DNA of 16,909 bases from CAKSEI01 sp964403505 (lineage in GTDB: Bacteria > Bacillota > Clostridia > Oscillospirales > CAG-272): the NCBI GenBank assembly GCA_964403505.1, contig CAYOFP010000028.1, positions 1 to 16,909 of the forward strand, given 5' to 3'. The position numbers and the translations under genes were made by a program. The notes below the pieces were generated by a model, which had not been told where the DNA came from, made no database searches, and saw only the letters and a list, made by a program, of their open reading frames with translations. This document shows positions 4,991 through 12,297 of the stretch, piece after piece (within the stretch, counting starts at the first letter, position 1; every line of letters starts with the position of its first letter).

Positions 4991-6430
4991 TCAATTTCGC
5001 CATGTCCTGCGGGAAAGTATAGCGATAAGCGGTATAAATTCGAGTCTGCCTGCCAGCATATCAAAAATGAACACCGCCTTTGCGAGGACGCCGTACGAGC
5101 CGTAGTTTCCGACAGCGCCGACAGCACCTAACCCCGGCCCGATATTATTGACCGTCGCGATGACGCCCGAAACATTGCTGACCGTATCCTTTCCGTCGAT
5201 CGATACGAGCAGGACGGAAACAACGAAAATGATAAGATATATCACGATAAAGGAGTGTGCCTCGGCGATAATACCCTCTCCCACGGCGGCACCGTTCATG
5301 CGCACGGTCTCCACCCTTCCGGGAGTAATGACCTTTTTCACGCGACGCACGGCATCCTTGAATAAGATCACTATCCTCGCTATCTTTATGCCGCCGCCTG
5401 TGCTTCCCGTGCAGGCGCCTAAACACATGACGACGATCATTATCATACGTGATAGCTCGGGCCATGTATCATAATTGACCGTGGTATAGCCCGTTGTCGT
5501 CATGACGCTGACCACCTGGAAAAACGAGGTCTTTACCGCATCGAAAACGCCTGCGCATGAGGAATAGATATTGTAAGCGATGACAGCGCCCGAGGCGATT
5601 ATCACACCGAAATAAACACGGAGCTCTTCATTTTTGAAAACGTCCTTTAATTTCCTCGATATCAGCAGGTAATAACAACCGAAATTCACGCCGAACGCTG
5701 CCATAAATACCGTGACGATGATCTGAGTCGCACTGTTATATACAGCAAGAGATGTATTTTTGATCGCAAAACCGCCTGTGCCCGCCGTGCCGAACGATAT
5801 CGTCAGCGCATCGAAAACAGAGTTTCCGGCGACAAGCAGGAGCACCACCTCGAGCACTGTTATCGCCAAATATATACCGTACAGGCGCATGGACGTGCCT
5901 CGTGAGGTCGGGACGAGTTTTGACACATCGGGCCCGGGTATCTCCGCACGCATGAGGTGTATATTCGCACTACCCGCAAGGGGGAGAGCCGCCATGATGA
6001 AAACGAGGAATCCCATGCCGCCCACCCAGTGGGTAAAGCTACGCCAGAAAAGAGATGCATAGCTGAGAGATTCGATATCGGTAAGTATACTCGCACCGGT
6101 CGTGGTAAATCCCGACACCGACTCGAAAAACGCATCGATAAACGACGGTATCTCGCCCGTCAGTACAAAAGGCAATGCGCCGCCGATAGAGAGCACGATC
6201 CACCCGAGCGCTACGGTTAAAAATCCGTCACGGGAGTAGATCGCTTTTCTTTTCGGCTTAAACAATATAAGTACAGCGCCCACCGCCAGCAGAATTGCGG
6301 AAGATATCAAGAAAGAGCACAACTGAAAATACTCACGGTAACAGAGTGCGACGGCGGCAGGAAGGAGTAAGAGCACTGCCTCTGCCGAAATTATCACACC
6401 TATGATATATACGACCATTCTCTTATTCAT
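4991..6430 (-). CDS. trkH: TrkH/KtrB-type potassium uptake protein, membrane subunit
   Basis: The 479-residue protein is highly hydrophobic and shows the four pore-loop motifs of the Trk/Ktr/HKT superfamily in order: TTTGAS (109-114), GTAGTGGF (214-221), TTTGYT (311-316) and NNIGPG (428-433). Each supplies a selectivity-filter glycine. The family brings potassium (sometimes with sodium) into the cell under control of a nucleotide-binding regulatory subunit. The length and HWVGGMG motif near residue 134 fit TrkH better than the shorter KtrB. The start is three bases after the trkA stop, with GGAG inside the end of trkA, so the two are co-translated. It is the last gene of the long leftward run. 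No defect is visible. Confidence 0.95.
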   Translation of the reverse strand: MNKRMVVYIIGVIISAEAVLLLLPAAVALCYREYFQLCSFLISSAILLAVGAVLILFKPKRKAIYSRDGFLTVALGWIVLSIGGALPFVLTGEIPSFIDAFFESVSGFTTTGASILTDIESLSYASLFWRSFTHWVGGMGFLVFIMAALPLAGSANIHLMRAEIPGPDVSKLVPTSRGTSMRLYGIYLAITVLEVVLLLVAGNSVFDALTISFGTAGTGGFAIKNTSLAVYNSATQIIVTVFMAAFGVNFGCYYLLISRKLKDVFKNEELRVYFGVIIASGAVIAYNIYSSCAGVFDAVKTSFFQVVSVMTTTGYTTVNYDTWPELSRMIMIVVMCLGACTGSTGGGIKIARIVILFKDAVRRVKKVITPGRVETVRMNGAAVGEGIIAEAHSFIVIYLIIFVVSVLLVSIDGKDTVSNVSGVIATVNNIGPGLGAVGAVGNYGSYGVLAKAVFIFDMLAGRLEFIPLIAILSRRTWRN

Positions 6431-6433
6431 TTT

Positions 6434-7792
6434 TTAGCTCCGGACTATATCGTCGAGAATATCAAAACCTGTATGAGTCGTGACCACAATGACCGTATCA
6501 CCGACCTCGAGCGCATCGTTTCCACGAGGGGATATGATCTTTCCTGCCCTGTGTATACATGCGAGGATAACGTTATCCTTCAGCGAAAGAGAGTGGATCG
6601 GCTTGCCGACAAGAGAACTGCCCTCACTCACCTCGAATTCGATCGCCTCCGCCTTATTGTCCACGATGCTGTATACCGTGAGCACGCCGCTCCCGACGCC
6701 GTTCTGCTTAGCACGGACGTAACTCACGATCCGATCCGACGTGATCAGCTTCGGCGAGACGACACTGCCGATGCCGAGCGGCTTGACGATCGGCGTAAGC
6801 TCCACCCGGTTCAACTTGGTCACGGTCTTTATATCCGGATTTACATGATGTGCATAAAGAGAGGAGAGGATATTCTCCTCATCAATGCCGGTAAGACAGC
6901 AAAAGGCATCTGCACTGTCAATGCCGTTTTCCTCGAGGACACGCTGTGCCGTGCCGTCTCCTATCGTGACATCGACCCCGGGGAGAAGCTCATGGAGCTG
7001 TTTTGCCACAGCTTCATCCTTCTCGATGACAGAAACACGCACATGGTGATTAATCAGCTCACCCGCGAGATAGAAGCACGTTCTTCCTCCGCCGCTTATG
7101 ATAACACGCTTGATATTATGCGGTCGAACGCCAAGCTCACGGAAAAATTCGCCGAGCTTGCCTCTCGGGGAGATGACCGTCATGACGTCACCCTCGGCAA
7201 ACGTGAAATCGCCGAACGGGATGATAACCGCATCCTCTCTCTCGACTGTGCAGACGAGCGCCGCACGCATATTTGCGAAGACATCCTTTATCATTTTGCC
7301 GCACAACGGCCCCTTTGCCGTGACGGTATAATCTATCATCTCTACCTTGCCGCGGGCAAAAAACTCTACCTTGTTTGCGAGGGGGAATTCAAGTATTCTC
7401 GATATCTCGGCGGCCGTCTCCCTCTCGGGATTTATCGCCATAGAAAGTCCTAAGTCGCTCGATATCAGCGGTATGGCACTGCTGTACTCGGGCTGACGCA
7501 CACGGGCGACAGTATTTTTCGCACCCAGCTTCTTTGCGATGAGGCAAGCGAAAAGATTCAGCTCATCGTTTCCCGTCAGAGCCATAAAAAGGTCGCCTTC
7601 TCCCACGCCTGCGTCATTCAAAACGTTTATATTCACGCCGTTGCCGTGATACGCCACGACCTCGACATTTTCAACAATGTCATTGAGCGCGGCGGCGTTT
7701 TTTTCAATGACCGTCACCGAGTGACCCTCACACGAGAGCTGAGATGCCACGGCAAATCCTATCTTACCTGCGCCCACAATGATAATTTTCAC
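6434..7792 (-). CDS. trkA: TrkA potassium channel regulatory subunit (double RCK)
   Basis: The 452-residue cytoplasmic protein consists of two RCK units in tandem. The first has a Rossmann motif GAGKIG (7-12) with the acidic ribose-binding Glu30, and its RCK-C part near 140-215. The second has SGGGRTC (233-239), where the last glycine of the usual GxGxxG is Cys239, followed by VIEKDE near 255 and a second RCK-C to the end. TrkA forms a ring on TrkH and gates it in response to NAD(H) or adenine nucleotides and, in other species, cyclic di-AMP. The altered second motif suggests weaker or different ligand binding there (inference). The start is GTG at 7792 with GGAGGA just upstream. It lies 19 bases after mltG and 3 bases before trkH. 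Confidence 0.95.
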   Translation of the reverse strand: MKIIIVGAGKIGFAVASQLSCEGHSVTVIEKNAAALNDIVENVEVVAYHGNGVNINVLNDAGVGEGDLFMALTGNDELNLFACLIAKKLGAKNTVARVRQPEYSSAIPLISSDLGLSMAINPERETAAEISRILEFPLANKVEFFARGKVEMIDYTVTAKGPLCGKMIKDVFANMRAALVCTVEREDAVIIPFGDFTFAEGDVMTVISPRGKLGEFFRELGVRPHNIKRVIISGGGRTCFYLAGELINHHVRVSVIEKDEAVAKQLHELLPGVDVTIGDGTAQRVLEENGIDSADAFCCLTGIDEENILSSLYAHHVNPDIKTVTKLNRVELTPIVKPLGIGSVVSPKLITSDRIVSYVRAKQNGVGSGVLTVYSIVDNKAEAIEFEVSEGSSLVGKPIHSLSLKDNVILACIHRAGKIISPRGNDALEVGDTVIVVTTHTGFDILDDIVRS

Positions 7793-7811
7793 GTTATCCT
7801 CCGAATATATA

Positions 7812-9659
7812 TCAATCTAATGTTGCAACGATCTGGTTGTGCTCAGTAAGCGACTCGCTGAAATAGGTATTACCCGAGGAGTCAGATGCGAAATACAGAT
7901 AACTCGATCGATCGAACCACAGTGCAAAAGCGATAGCATTCAGACCCGGGTTGCATATTCCTCCGGGAGGAAATGACGACACATAATACGTGTTATAAGG
8001 GTGCTCGTAATTTGCATTCGTATAATCGGATATTTTGTACTCGCCCGGTTCAACATAGGTACCCAGATCGTAGCTGTTGCCGTTCGCCGAATGAGCCATG
8101 GTCATATCCACGGCATACGCCGTCGTCGCATCCGACTGGAATTTCATTCCATAGGCCATACGGTTTGAGAACACGCCCGAGATAAGCTCGTAATCGACAT
8201 ACGTTCGCTCGCTGTCATCGCTTGACACGGTGATGATCCTCTCCTTTCCCTCTGCCTGTATGATCGAGGCGAGTGTCACCACCTGATCGGTCGTATATCC
8301 GAGCTCGGTCGCACGTGCCCTGTACTCGCTTGAATATTTTTTCTCGAAGTTATCGAGCAGCTTTGATATGATCGTCTCCTCGGTCATGTCAGTGTAAAAA
8401 TAATATGTGTCGGGGAAGAGATAACCCTCGAGACGGTAGATCTTGTCGGTATTTTTCGGCAGTTCCTTAATGAACCAATAGGTATCAAAATCGTAATTCT
8501 GTATGACCTCGACAAAATGCTGTCTCGTGGTATCGGGAAATTTGCTCACAAACAGCTCGATGATATCGTCGACCGTAAAGCCCTCAGGGATCGTGACGAC
8601 TACGCTCTCACGGGCGGTAACCGGCGTAATAGCGGCTATGATCTGATCGTAATTCATCGACGGAGAGACGATATACGTTCCCGGAATATACGTGTCAGAG
8701 TTCTCTCCGTCGTATTTTACAGTGTCCTTTCCGCGGTATTTTATATACATCTTGAAGGTGTTTTTATGCTTGATAACGCCCATGCTCTTCAGCTGCTTCG
8801 CAAGGACATTTAAGTCTGTGCCTTCCTCGATTTTGATCTCCATCTGCTCATCGCTTTTTACGAAAGCGAAGATATCATTTGCGTTAGTTATAATGATCAT
8901 GCTTAATATAACAGAGCTGACAAGGACTGCGGCAATATAGATAAATGCACGGGAAATACTGTTCATCGTACTGTATTTATTCCCTTCGCCCGGACGGGGA
9001 GGATATTTTATCTTCTTTTTCGACGGGCCCATATTTACCTTATCCACCATTTTTGTCTCGGCGTTTTTCACGGCGTCGCCCTGCACCGCTTTGACTTCCG
9101 TGCGTGGGCGTGTGCCGCCCGGTCCTTTCCCGGGTCTCGGCACAGGTATCGTCCTCGTATTTGCTATATCTCTTTGCGCAGGAACGACGGTCGTGCGCAT
9201 TTGCTTCTCCCGATCCTGCCGCACAGAGTCGGCATTGCCCGACCCATTTGTTTTATCGGATGCCTTTGTCCCGTTCTGTGCACGGCGCAGATTGCGCTCC
9301 TGTATTGCGGCGTTTTGCGCGATCTCGCTGTTATTGAAAAGTCCGCTGTTCGTAAAGGAATACTCCACGCTCTTTTCAGGCGGTTTTTTGGGCGTAGGCC
9401 GCTGGGGCGGTTTCTTCTGCGCCGTCGGTCGTTCGGTCGGCTTTTTGAGTGCCGCCGGTTTTTGAGACGGCTTCACGGCGGTACGCTTTTTTTCGGGCAT
9501 GGCAGCTCTGTTCGCTTCGGGCGTGCGGCTTACCGGCGCACGGGCAGGTGTTTTTGCCGCCCTGCCGGAGCTCCTTATCTGCATATACCCGTCGTTCATA
9601 TCGCTTTTTGCCTTCGATATGTTCTCATCCGGTATTTTCTTGTTTTCATTATTTTCCAT
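7812..9659 (-). CDS. mltG: Endolytic murein transglycosylase MltG (YceG) with long cytoplasmic extension
   Basis: MltG cuts nascent glycan strands and so sets their length; it acts on the outer face of the membrane. I start it at the ATG at 9659 (615 residues), preceded by AAAGGGGGC (9666-9674), rather than the TTG seven codons upstream. Residues 1-235 are a basic, Pro/Lys/Arg-rich, low-complexity cytoplasmic part, including KKPPQRPTPKKPPEK. A membrane segment follows (about 238-262), then a LysM-like part (near 275-335) and the YceG domain. The latter has ASIIQAEG, whose Glu near 470 is the likely catalytic residue, then VFSNRMAYGMKFQSD, HPYNTY, FPPGGICNPG and YLYFASD...TEHN. These match known MltG signatures. 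The long N-terminal extension is typical in kind but large; it may bind other wall-growth proteins (inference). Confidence 0.93.
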   Translation of the reverse strand: MENNENKKIPDENISKAKSDMNDGYMQIRSSGRAAKTPARAPVSRTPEANRAAMPEKKRTAVKPSQKPAALKKPTERPTAQKKPPQRPTPKKPPEKSVEYSFTNSGLFNNSEIAQNAAIQERNLRRAQNGTKASDKTNGSGNADSVRQDREKQMRTTVVPAQRDIANTRTIPVPRPGKGPGGTRPRTEVKAVQGDAVKNAETKMVDKVNMGPSKKKIKYPPRPGEGNKYSTMNSISRAFIYIAAVLVSSVILSMIIITNANDIFAFVKSDEQMEIKIEEGTDLNVLAKQLKSMGVIKHKNTFKMYIKYRGKDTVKYDGENSDTYIPGTYIVSPSMNYDQIIAAITPVTARESVVVTIPEGFTVDDIIELFVSKFPDTTRQHFVEVIQNYDFDTYWFIKELPKNTDKIYRLEGYLFPDTYYFYTDMTEETIISKLLDNFEKKYSSEYRARATELGYTTDQVVTLASIIQAEGKERIITVSSDDSERTYVDYELISGVFSNRMAYGMKFQSDATTAYAVDMTMAHSANGNSYDLGTYVEPGEYKISDYTNANYEHPYNTYYVSSFPPGGICNPGLNAIAFALWFDRSSYLYFASDSSGNTYFSESLTEHNQIVATLD

Positions 9660-9672
9660 TTTTTTGCCCCCT

Positions 9673-10587
9673 TTAAGCAAATATGTTTATGGCAATCGCC
9701 GCAGCGACGCACAAAATGAATGTCGGTGAAAGCACTGCGCCTGCAAGCCGCTCGGCAAGCTTCTCTTTCTTTGAAACGCCTGCCGGGCTTTTTTGGGCAT
9801 CGAGTGCGCACCCGAAGAATATCCTCTGCGCCTCTGAGAGTCCGAGCGCCGCAAAAACAAGGAATGCGGCCGCACTCATCGTGAGGAAAAATACATGATC
9901 GGCCTGTCTCTGTATCACAAGCCATGACGCATCCTCAAAAAAGAATACGACTGAATTGAATATTACACGCACGGTCACTGTCAGGATGAATGAATCCGTA
10001 ACGTAATAGACAAACGCCATCAGCGCACCGAGCGCAAAAAACGGCAGGAACGTATCGGCCGAAAACTGCCCGAGCGCAAAAAGCAGGGCGGAAAATATCA
10101 CGGCACACACCGTCCCGTTTTCACGGTACTCGGTGAAGAGTATGCCGCGGTACAGAAATTCCTCGGCAAGCGCAGGTATGATCGCATATGCCATCATCCT
10201 GTATAAAACAGGCAGACTCGCATCCGAAATGGACATAGCGTAAGTCGAAACGAGCGAATACCGAACGGGCGAAAACGAGTTCATGCAGACTGCGACGAGC
10301 ACCGCCCCGGAAACAGCGCATATCGCCGCACACAGGGCGAATATCGAACGAGAGGGATTAAATGAAGCGAATTTCATTTTTTCCGAGTATCCCACGCCCT
10401 TTATCTTCGCATAGAGCACCGCCGGGATTGCGAGCGTCAGAAACAGCATGACGATACCCGAGATCAGCGTGTAGTCGCCGTATTTTTTCAGCGCATCCGA
10501 TGCGATAGGACTCGCATAGCACACAAAATATAGACCGTATGTGACGAGCACCGGGATAGGTGCGGTCACGGTTTCCTTTAATTTCAA
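9673..10587 (-). CDS. CPBP-family (CAAX-protease-like) membrane protein, probably non-catalytic
   Basis: The 304-residue protein has about eight membrane segments. It carries the CPBP/Abi motif 1 as PALAEEFLYRG (EExxxR), then LLFALGQFSADTFLPF and TVRVIFNS. In active members motif 2 ends in His and motif 3 reads HxxxN; here the codons give Gln and Arg at those two positions while the Asn is kept. Two of the usual catalytic/metal residues are therefore missing, so protease activity is doubtful. The start is TTG at 10587, overlapping the preceding stop as TTGA with AAAGGA upstream; no better start is nearby. The stop lies 13 bases before the mltG start. Its role is unknown. Its place between a folate gene and mltG gives little guidance, although a helper role in envelope growth is conceivable. 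Confidence 0.85.
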   Translation of the reverse strand: MKLKETVTAPIPVLVTYGLYFVCYASPIASDALKKYGDYTLISGIVMLFLTLAIPAVLYAKIKGVGYSEKMKFASFNPSRSIFALCAAICAVSGAVLVAVCMNSFSPVRYSLVSTYAMSISDASLPVLYRMMAYAIIPALAEEFLYRGILFTEYRENGTVCAVIFSALLFALGQFSADTFLPFFALGALMAFVYYVTDSFILTVTVRVIFNSVVFFFEDASWLVIQRQADHVFFLTMSAAAFLVFAALGLSEAQRIFFGCALDAQKSPAGVSKKEKLAERLAGAVLSPTFILCVAAAIAINIFA

Positions 10588-11117
10588 AGCATTCCTTTCT
10601 CTGTTATTATACAGTTTAAGGGTACATCATAATCATCATGCGGCAGCTTTTCGGCATAAAAATCCGAGTAGAAAGCGCCAATCGCCATTCCGCTGAAATT
10701 ACATAAAAATCTATCGTAATATCCCCCGCCGTAGCCGAGGCGATAACCTGCCGAATCGTATGCGAGCCCCGGCACGATGCACAGAGTGCGCCCGTCGGGC
10801 GATACGATATCGCCTGTCGGCTCGGGGATGCCGTACTTTCCCTCTCGTGTCTTTCCGTCAAAGCGGCAAAAGAACATTTCGTCTCCCCGTAAGACGGGTA
10901 AAGCGACGCTTTTCCCCTCATGCCGGGCACGGTGCAGGAGCGGCAGGAGATCGATTTCTCCCCTCACGGGATAATAGACGAACAGCGTGCCGCACGAACG
11001 GTACATATCGCTTTGTGCTATGATCTCGCATATCGCCGCATCACGCTCTTTTTTTATTTCGGGCGGTATGTTGTTCCGTTTTGATAAATAAAATTTTCTC
11101 AGCTCGCCCTTCGTCAT
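10584..11117 (-). CDS. 5-formyltetrahydrofolate cyclo-ligase
   Basis: This 177-residue cytoplasmic enzyme (MTHFS, YgfA type) converts 5-formyltetrahydrofolate plus ATP to 5,10-methenyltetrahydrofolate, returning a storage form to the active one-carbon pool. The N-terminal basic helix (KGELRKFYLSKRNNIPPEI), the middle VYYPVRGEID motif and the hallmark PGLAYDSAGYRLGYGGGYYD with RFL next to it (near 115-138) are all present, and the length is typical. The ATG overlaps the preceding stop as ATGA, and its own stop overlaps the CPBP start. In E. coli a homologue lies next to the 6S RNA gene, but no such RNA is seen here. Confidence 0.95.
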   Translation of the reverse strand: MTKGELRKFYLSKRNNIPPEIKKERDAAICEIIAQSDMYRSCGTLFVYYPVRGEIDLLPLLHRARHEGKSVALPVLRGDEMFFCRFDGKTREGKYGIPEPTGDIVSPDGRTLCIVPGLAYDSAGYRLGYGGGYYDRFLCNFSGMAIGAFYSDFYAEKLPHDDYDVPLNCIITEKGML

Positions 11118-11650
11118 GCTAAGACAGATTTTGCTACCTTCTGCGCTGTCGCCTCGTCCGTCATTGCCTCGAGCAGAGCAAGGGCAAAAACAAGTGATGA
11201 ACCCATACCGTTCGAGGTGATCACATTGCCGTCACGTACGACACGCTCACCCGTTTTAGTAGCGCCGATGAGGTATTTCTCCATCTCGGGATAGCAGGTA
11301 GCACGCTTGCCGCACAAAATGCCGTCATAGCCGAGTATCCTGGGTGCTGCGCATATCGCGGCGATGAATTTGTTATTATTATAGGCGTATGTAAGGAGCG
11401 AATGTATCTTCGCACAGCGGTCGAGGTTCGCCGTGCCATCGAGACCGCCCGGCAGAATTATCATATCGACCGTAGCTTCGTCCACCTCGTCGATCGTCAT
11501 GTCAGCCATGACTCCGATGCCGTGACCGCCGACAACGCACTTGTCGCCGACTGCAACCGTCTTCACGTCCACGCCGCCCCGGCGCAGGATATCCGCCGGA
11601 GTCAGTGCCTCTATCTCCTCAAAGCCTTTAGCAAGCATTAAATATACCAT
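11114..11650 (-). CDS. DJ-1/PfpI family protein (YajL-like)
   Basis: The 178-residue cytoplasmic protein fits the DJ-1 subgroup in length. It has FEEIEALTPADILRRGG at the start (the conserved Glu near residue 12), MIILPGGLDGTANL near 63-76 and the nucleophile elbow FIAAICAAPRILG with Cys100. This Cys-Glu arrangement is found in the DJ-1/YajL/ThiJ group, linked to oxidative-stress protection and to disputed glyoxalase or deglycase activity. It should not be called ThiJ in the thiamine sense. The ATG shares one base with the preceding kinase stop (TAATG), and the stop overlaps the next start (ATGA), so it is embedded in the coupled run. No odd features. Confidence 0.93.
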   Translation of the reverse strand: MVYLMLAKGFEEIEALTPADILRRGGVDVKTVAVGDKCVVGGHGIGVMADMTIDEVDEATVDMIILPGGLDGTANLDRCAKIHSLLTYAYNNNKFIAAICAAPRILGYDGILCGKRATCYPEMEKYLIGATKTGERVVRDGNVITSNGMGSSLVFALALLEAMTDEATAQKVAKSVLA

Positions 11651-12297
11651 TATAAAGAAAGTTCCTTTCGCATTTCCTCAAAAATATCGTCGATCGTCCG
11701 TAATTTTCCGTCCTTCACGCAGTTTATCCTGATCCACCCGAGCTTGTCGGCGCAATAATGCGCCGCCGCATAACTGTTTTCGAGATACTCGCGCGCCGTC
11801 TCGTGGATGTCCTTTTTATTTCCCCTGCTGTCAACGAGCGACATGGAAATATCGACAGGCACATCGAGATATACGACGTTATCGGGCGCAGGAAGCGCCA
11901 GCCTCTGAAACTCGAAATCAAACAGCCATGGCAGGAAATCATCCCATTTTTCCCTCGGGAGCTTGGATAGCTGATGGACGGCATTTGCAGTGGTATAGCG
12001 GTTCGCTATCACCGTGCAGTCCTCACGGTCGTAGTCCTTTTTCCAGTCCGTATGGTACGAGACATACCTGTCGCAGGCGAAAAATGCGCTCGCCGCCTCA
12101 GCGCAGGTGTCCTCGGGCGCTCCGCCCAATCCCCCCGAGAGATAGAAGCTTACAAGGGAGGATGCAGGCTCTTTATAGGTCGGAAAGGATATGAGCCTCG
12201 CATCTTTTCCGTTATTTATAAGATAATCGTACAGCTTTTCCGACTGCGTACCCTTGCCGCTGCCGTCGAGACCGTCGATCGCTATCAAACGTCCCAT
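11650..12297 (-). CDS. Thymidylate-kinase-like P-loop nucleotide kinase (divergent)
   Basis: The 215-residue protein starts MGRLIAIDGLDGSGKGTQSE, a P-loop of the thymidylate kinase type, with Gly-Thr in place of the more usual Ser-Thr. Where classical enzymes have a DR[YFSH] motif, it reads IANRYTTANAVHQL, with Asn for Asp. A large insert-like region (about 55-95) includes CDRYVSYHTDWKKDYD. NVVYLDVPVDISMSLVDSRG matches the family's third conserved region. The likely reaction is phosphorylation of a (deoxy)nucleoside monophosphate, classically dTMP to dTDP for DNA synthesis, but the changes make the substrate uncertain. It shares one base with both the ftsK stop and the next start (TAATG at both ends). 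In Bacillota the standard tmk usually sits next to holB; here it does not, so this may be a second copy. Confidence 0.83.
   Translation of the reverse strand: MGRLIAIDGLDGSGKGTQSEKLYDYLINNGKDARLISFPTYKEPASSLVSFYLSGGLGGAPEDTCAEAASAFFACDRYVSYHTDWKKDYDREDCTVIANRYTTANAVHQLSKLPREKWDDFLPWLFDFEFQRLALPAPDNVVYLDVPVDISMSLVDSRGNKKDIHETAREYLENSYAAAHYCADKLGWIRINCVKDGKLRTIDDIFEEMRKELSL

Noticed and set aside
6473..7453. 326-codon plus-strand frame opposite trkA
   Set aside because: Its translation is Arg/Asp/His-rich without a domain, and trkA on the other strand has complete RCK motifs. Shadow frame.
9673..10587. Abortive-infection defence role for the CPBP/Abi-family protein
   Set aside because: It lies in a housekeeping run with no toxin, phage or restriction genes nearby, and the catalytic histidines are missing.
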